In this document: positions 4,132 to 5,576 of the stretch, piece by piece
How positions within the stretch are numbered: the stretch's first letter is position 1
Layout: every line of letters starts with the position of its first letter
Source of the DNA: Candidatus Aminicenantota bacterium
GTDB taxonomy: Bacteria; Acidobacteriota; Aminicenantia; Aminicenantales; Aminicenantaceae
Reading direction: 5' to 3'
DNA: 5,576 nt
Assembly: GCA_013139435.1 (NCBI GenBank)
Contig: WTAW01000205.1
Span: forward strand, 1 to 5,576
Made by a program: the position numbers and the translations under genes
Notes under the pieces: model-generated
What the model saw: the letters and a program-made list of their open reading frames with translations, nothing else
Told to the model about the DNA's origin: nothing
Databases searched by the model: none

Positions 4132-5576
4132 ATGACAAAAATATTTGAATCCATTGAAGGCAACACAGCTGCCACGCATGTGGCGTATGCTTTTAGCGAG
4201 GTTGCAGCCATCTATCCAATCACCCCATCTTCATCTATGGGAGAGCTTGCAGATGCCTGGGCAGTCCAGGAAAGAAAGAATATCTTTGGACAAACTCTTG
4301 AAGTGATCGAGATGCAGTCAGAAGCCGGCGCAGCCGGTGCCGTCCATGGATGCCTGTCTGCAGGCGCTTTAACAACAACGTTTACCGCTTCCCAAGGACT
4401 TATGCTTATGCTTCCCAACATGCACAAGATAGCCGGAGAGTTGCTTCCTACAGTGTTTCACGTGTCGGCACGATCTCTGGCCTGTCAATCGTTATCCATT
4501 TTTGGCGATCATTCGGATGTGATGTCAGCAAGGAACACGGGATATGCGCTCATCGCTTCTGGCTCTGTTCAGGAGACCATGGATTTGGCTGTTGTTGCTC
4601 ATCTGGCAGCATTGAAATCAAAAGTTCCGTTTCTCCACTTCTTTGACGGGTTCCGGACATCCAATGAGGTTCAAAAAGTGGAAATAATCCCCTATGAACT
4701 CATGGCTGAATTGCTAGAGATGCAGTATGTGAGAGAATTCCGGGGGCGCGCCATGAATCCGGAAAGACCGAAGATCAAAGTGGGCGCGCAGAATCCTGAC
4801 GTCTACTTCCAAGGCAGAGAAACAGTGAACAAATTCTATGATGTTACTCCTGCAATCGTACAGGAATACATGGATAAACTAGCGACCAAGATCGGGCGAC
4901 AGTATAAGATTTTTGATTATATCGGTGCGCCTGATGCAGAAAAGATCATCATTTCCATGGGATCCTCCACAGAAACGATCGAAGAAGCTGTGGCTTATCT
5001 AACAGAACGTGGAGAAAAAGTGGGCGCTATAAAGGTAAGGCTCTATCGTCCATTCTCTGCAGAAGCTCTTATGGCGGCTATTCCTGAAACGGTGAAAAAG
5101 ATCGCGGTCCTCGATAGGACCAAAGAGCCGGGTGCTCTGGGTGAGCCCCTTTATCTCGATGTCGTTGTCACACTGGTTGGAAAAGATAAAAAAATAATCG
5201 GTGGGCGGTATGGATTATCCTCAAAGGAATTTACGCCGAGTATGGTGAAGGCCGTATACGACCATCTAGATGGAGAAGGATTTCATGGGTTCACGGTGGG
5301 TATCGAGGATGATGTGACTGGCACATCTATCGCAATCAAAGAGGAGATCGAGGCTGAGCCCAAAGGGGCCATCCGTTGTAAATTCTGGGGCTATGGATCC
5401 GATGGAACAGTGAGTGCCAACAAAAATTCCATTAAGATCATCGGTGATAGTACGGATATGTTCTGTCAAGGATATTTCCAGTACGACTCAAAAAAATCGG
5501 GGGGAGTCACGATATCTCACCTGAGATTCGGTAAAGACAAGATCCAGTCGCAATATCTGCTTAATACCGTGGACTT
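4132..5576 (+). CDS. nifJ: Pyruvate:ferredoxin (flavodoxin) oxidoreductase, N-terminal part (runs off right edge)
   Basis: The frame is open from the ATG at 4132 to the window end (481 codons plus two bases). It closely follows the single-chain NifJ/PFOR family, whose full length is about 1,170-1,200 residues, so about 40% is present. The enzyme is cytoplasmic and converts pyruvate and CoA to acetyl-CoA and CO2 with electrons passed to ferredoxin, using thiamine diphosphate and iron-sulfur clusters. Domain I has YPITPSS at 28-34, EMQSEAGA at 60-67 and HVSAR at 110-114. Thr31, Glu64 and Arg114 sit at the positions known for pyruvate or cofactor contacts in the Desulfovibrio africanus enzyme. 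GDHSDVM follows near 125-131. Domain II contains LYRPFS and DRTKEPG near 328-334, then GGRYGLSSKEF at 357-367. The gamma domain begins near 416 with GYGSDGTVSANK. The ferredoxin and thiamine-binding C-terminal domains lie outside the window. GAGGAG at 4118-4123 is a strong ribosome-binding site 29 bases after recR, so cotranscription is likely. Confidence 0.96.
   Translation, partial: MTKIFESIEGNTAATHVAYAFSEVAAIYPITPSSSMGELADAWAVQERKNIFGQTLEVIEMQSEAGAAGAVHGCLSAGALTTTFTASQGLMLMLPNMHKIAGELLPTVFHVSARSLACQSLSIFGDHSDVMSARNTGYALIASGSVQETMDLAVVAHLAALKSKVPFLHFFDGFRTSNEVQKVEIIPYELMAELLEMQYVREFRGRAMNPERPKIKVGAQNPDVYFQGRETVNKFYDVTPAIVQEYMDKLATKIGRQYKIFDYIGAPDAEKIIISMGSSTETIEEAVAYLTERGEKVGAIKVRLYRPFSAEALMAAIPETVKKIAVLDRTKEPGALGEPLYLDVVVTLVGKDKKIIGGRYGLSSKEFTPSMVKAVYDHLDGEGFHGFTVGIEDDVTGTSIAIKEEIEAEPKGAIRCKFWGYGSDGTVSANKNSIKIIGDSTDMFCQGYFQYDSKKSGGVTISHLRFGKDKIQSQYLLNTVD

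Noticed and set aside
4350..4646. 98-codon plus-strand ORF
   Set aside because: It is an out-of-frame shadow within the PFOR gene, whose own frame is open throughout and matches NifJ motifs.

Overview
The window looks like a bacterial chromosome segment of moderate GC content from an anaerobe. The evidence for anaerobiosis is the NifJ-type pyruvate:ferredoxin oxidoreductase at the right end, an oxygen-sensitive enzyme of fermentative, syntrophic and sulfate-reducing bacteria. From memory of similar gene orders I lean towards a Desulfobacterota (deltaproteobacterial) or related lineage. No rRNA or other phylogenetic marker is present, so this is inference only.

Layout from left to right: (1) positions 2-286 (+) hold the C-terminal end of an extremely Lys/Glu-rich protein that begins outside the window. 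(2) Positions 257-382 (-) hold what I read as the first ~28 codons of a hotdog-fold acyl-CoA thioesterase, cut off where it meets the Lys-rich gene; this looks like a rearrangement or assembly junction near 285-300. (3) Positions 405-1292 (-) encode an intact EamA/DMT-family membrane transporter, with the thioesterase start just downstream on the same strand. (4) The 413-bp divergent intergenic region 1293-1705 is dominated by a large imperfect palindrome (about 1333-1592). Its arms match over about 80 bases, and it carries candidate promoters in both directions. (5) Positions 1706-5576 (+) form a compact operon-like series: dnaX, ybaB, recR, then the 5' part of a pyruvate:ferredoxin oxidoreductase gene that runs off the right edge.

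dnaX-ybaB-recR is a classic conserved bacterial cluster: clamp-loader subunit, nucleoid-associated protein and recombination mediator. The genes are tightly spaced (13-bp gap, 1-bp overlap, 29-bp gap), each with a Shine-Dalgarno sequence, and no terminator is visible between them. The central metabolic PFOR gene is therefore probably cotranscribed with replication and repair genes.

I see no CRISPR array, tRNA, rRNA or recognisable transposase. The parts most worth a second look are the intergenic palindrome, the truncated thioesterase junction, a well-positioned overlapping upstream ORF before the EamA gene, and a candidate frameshift site in dnaX.
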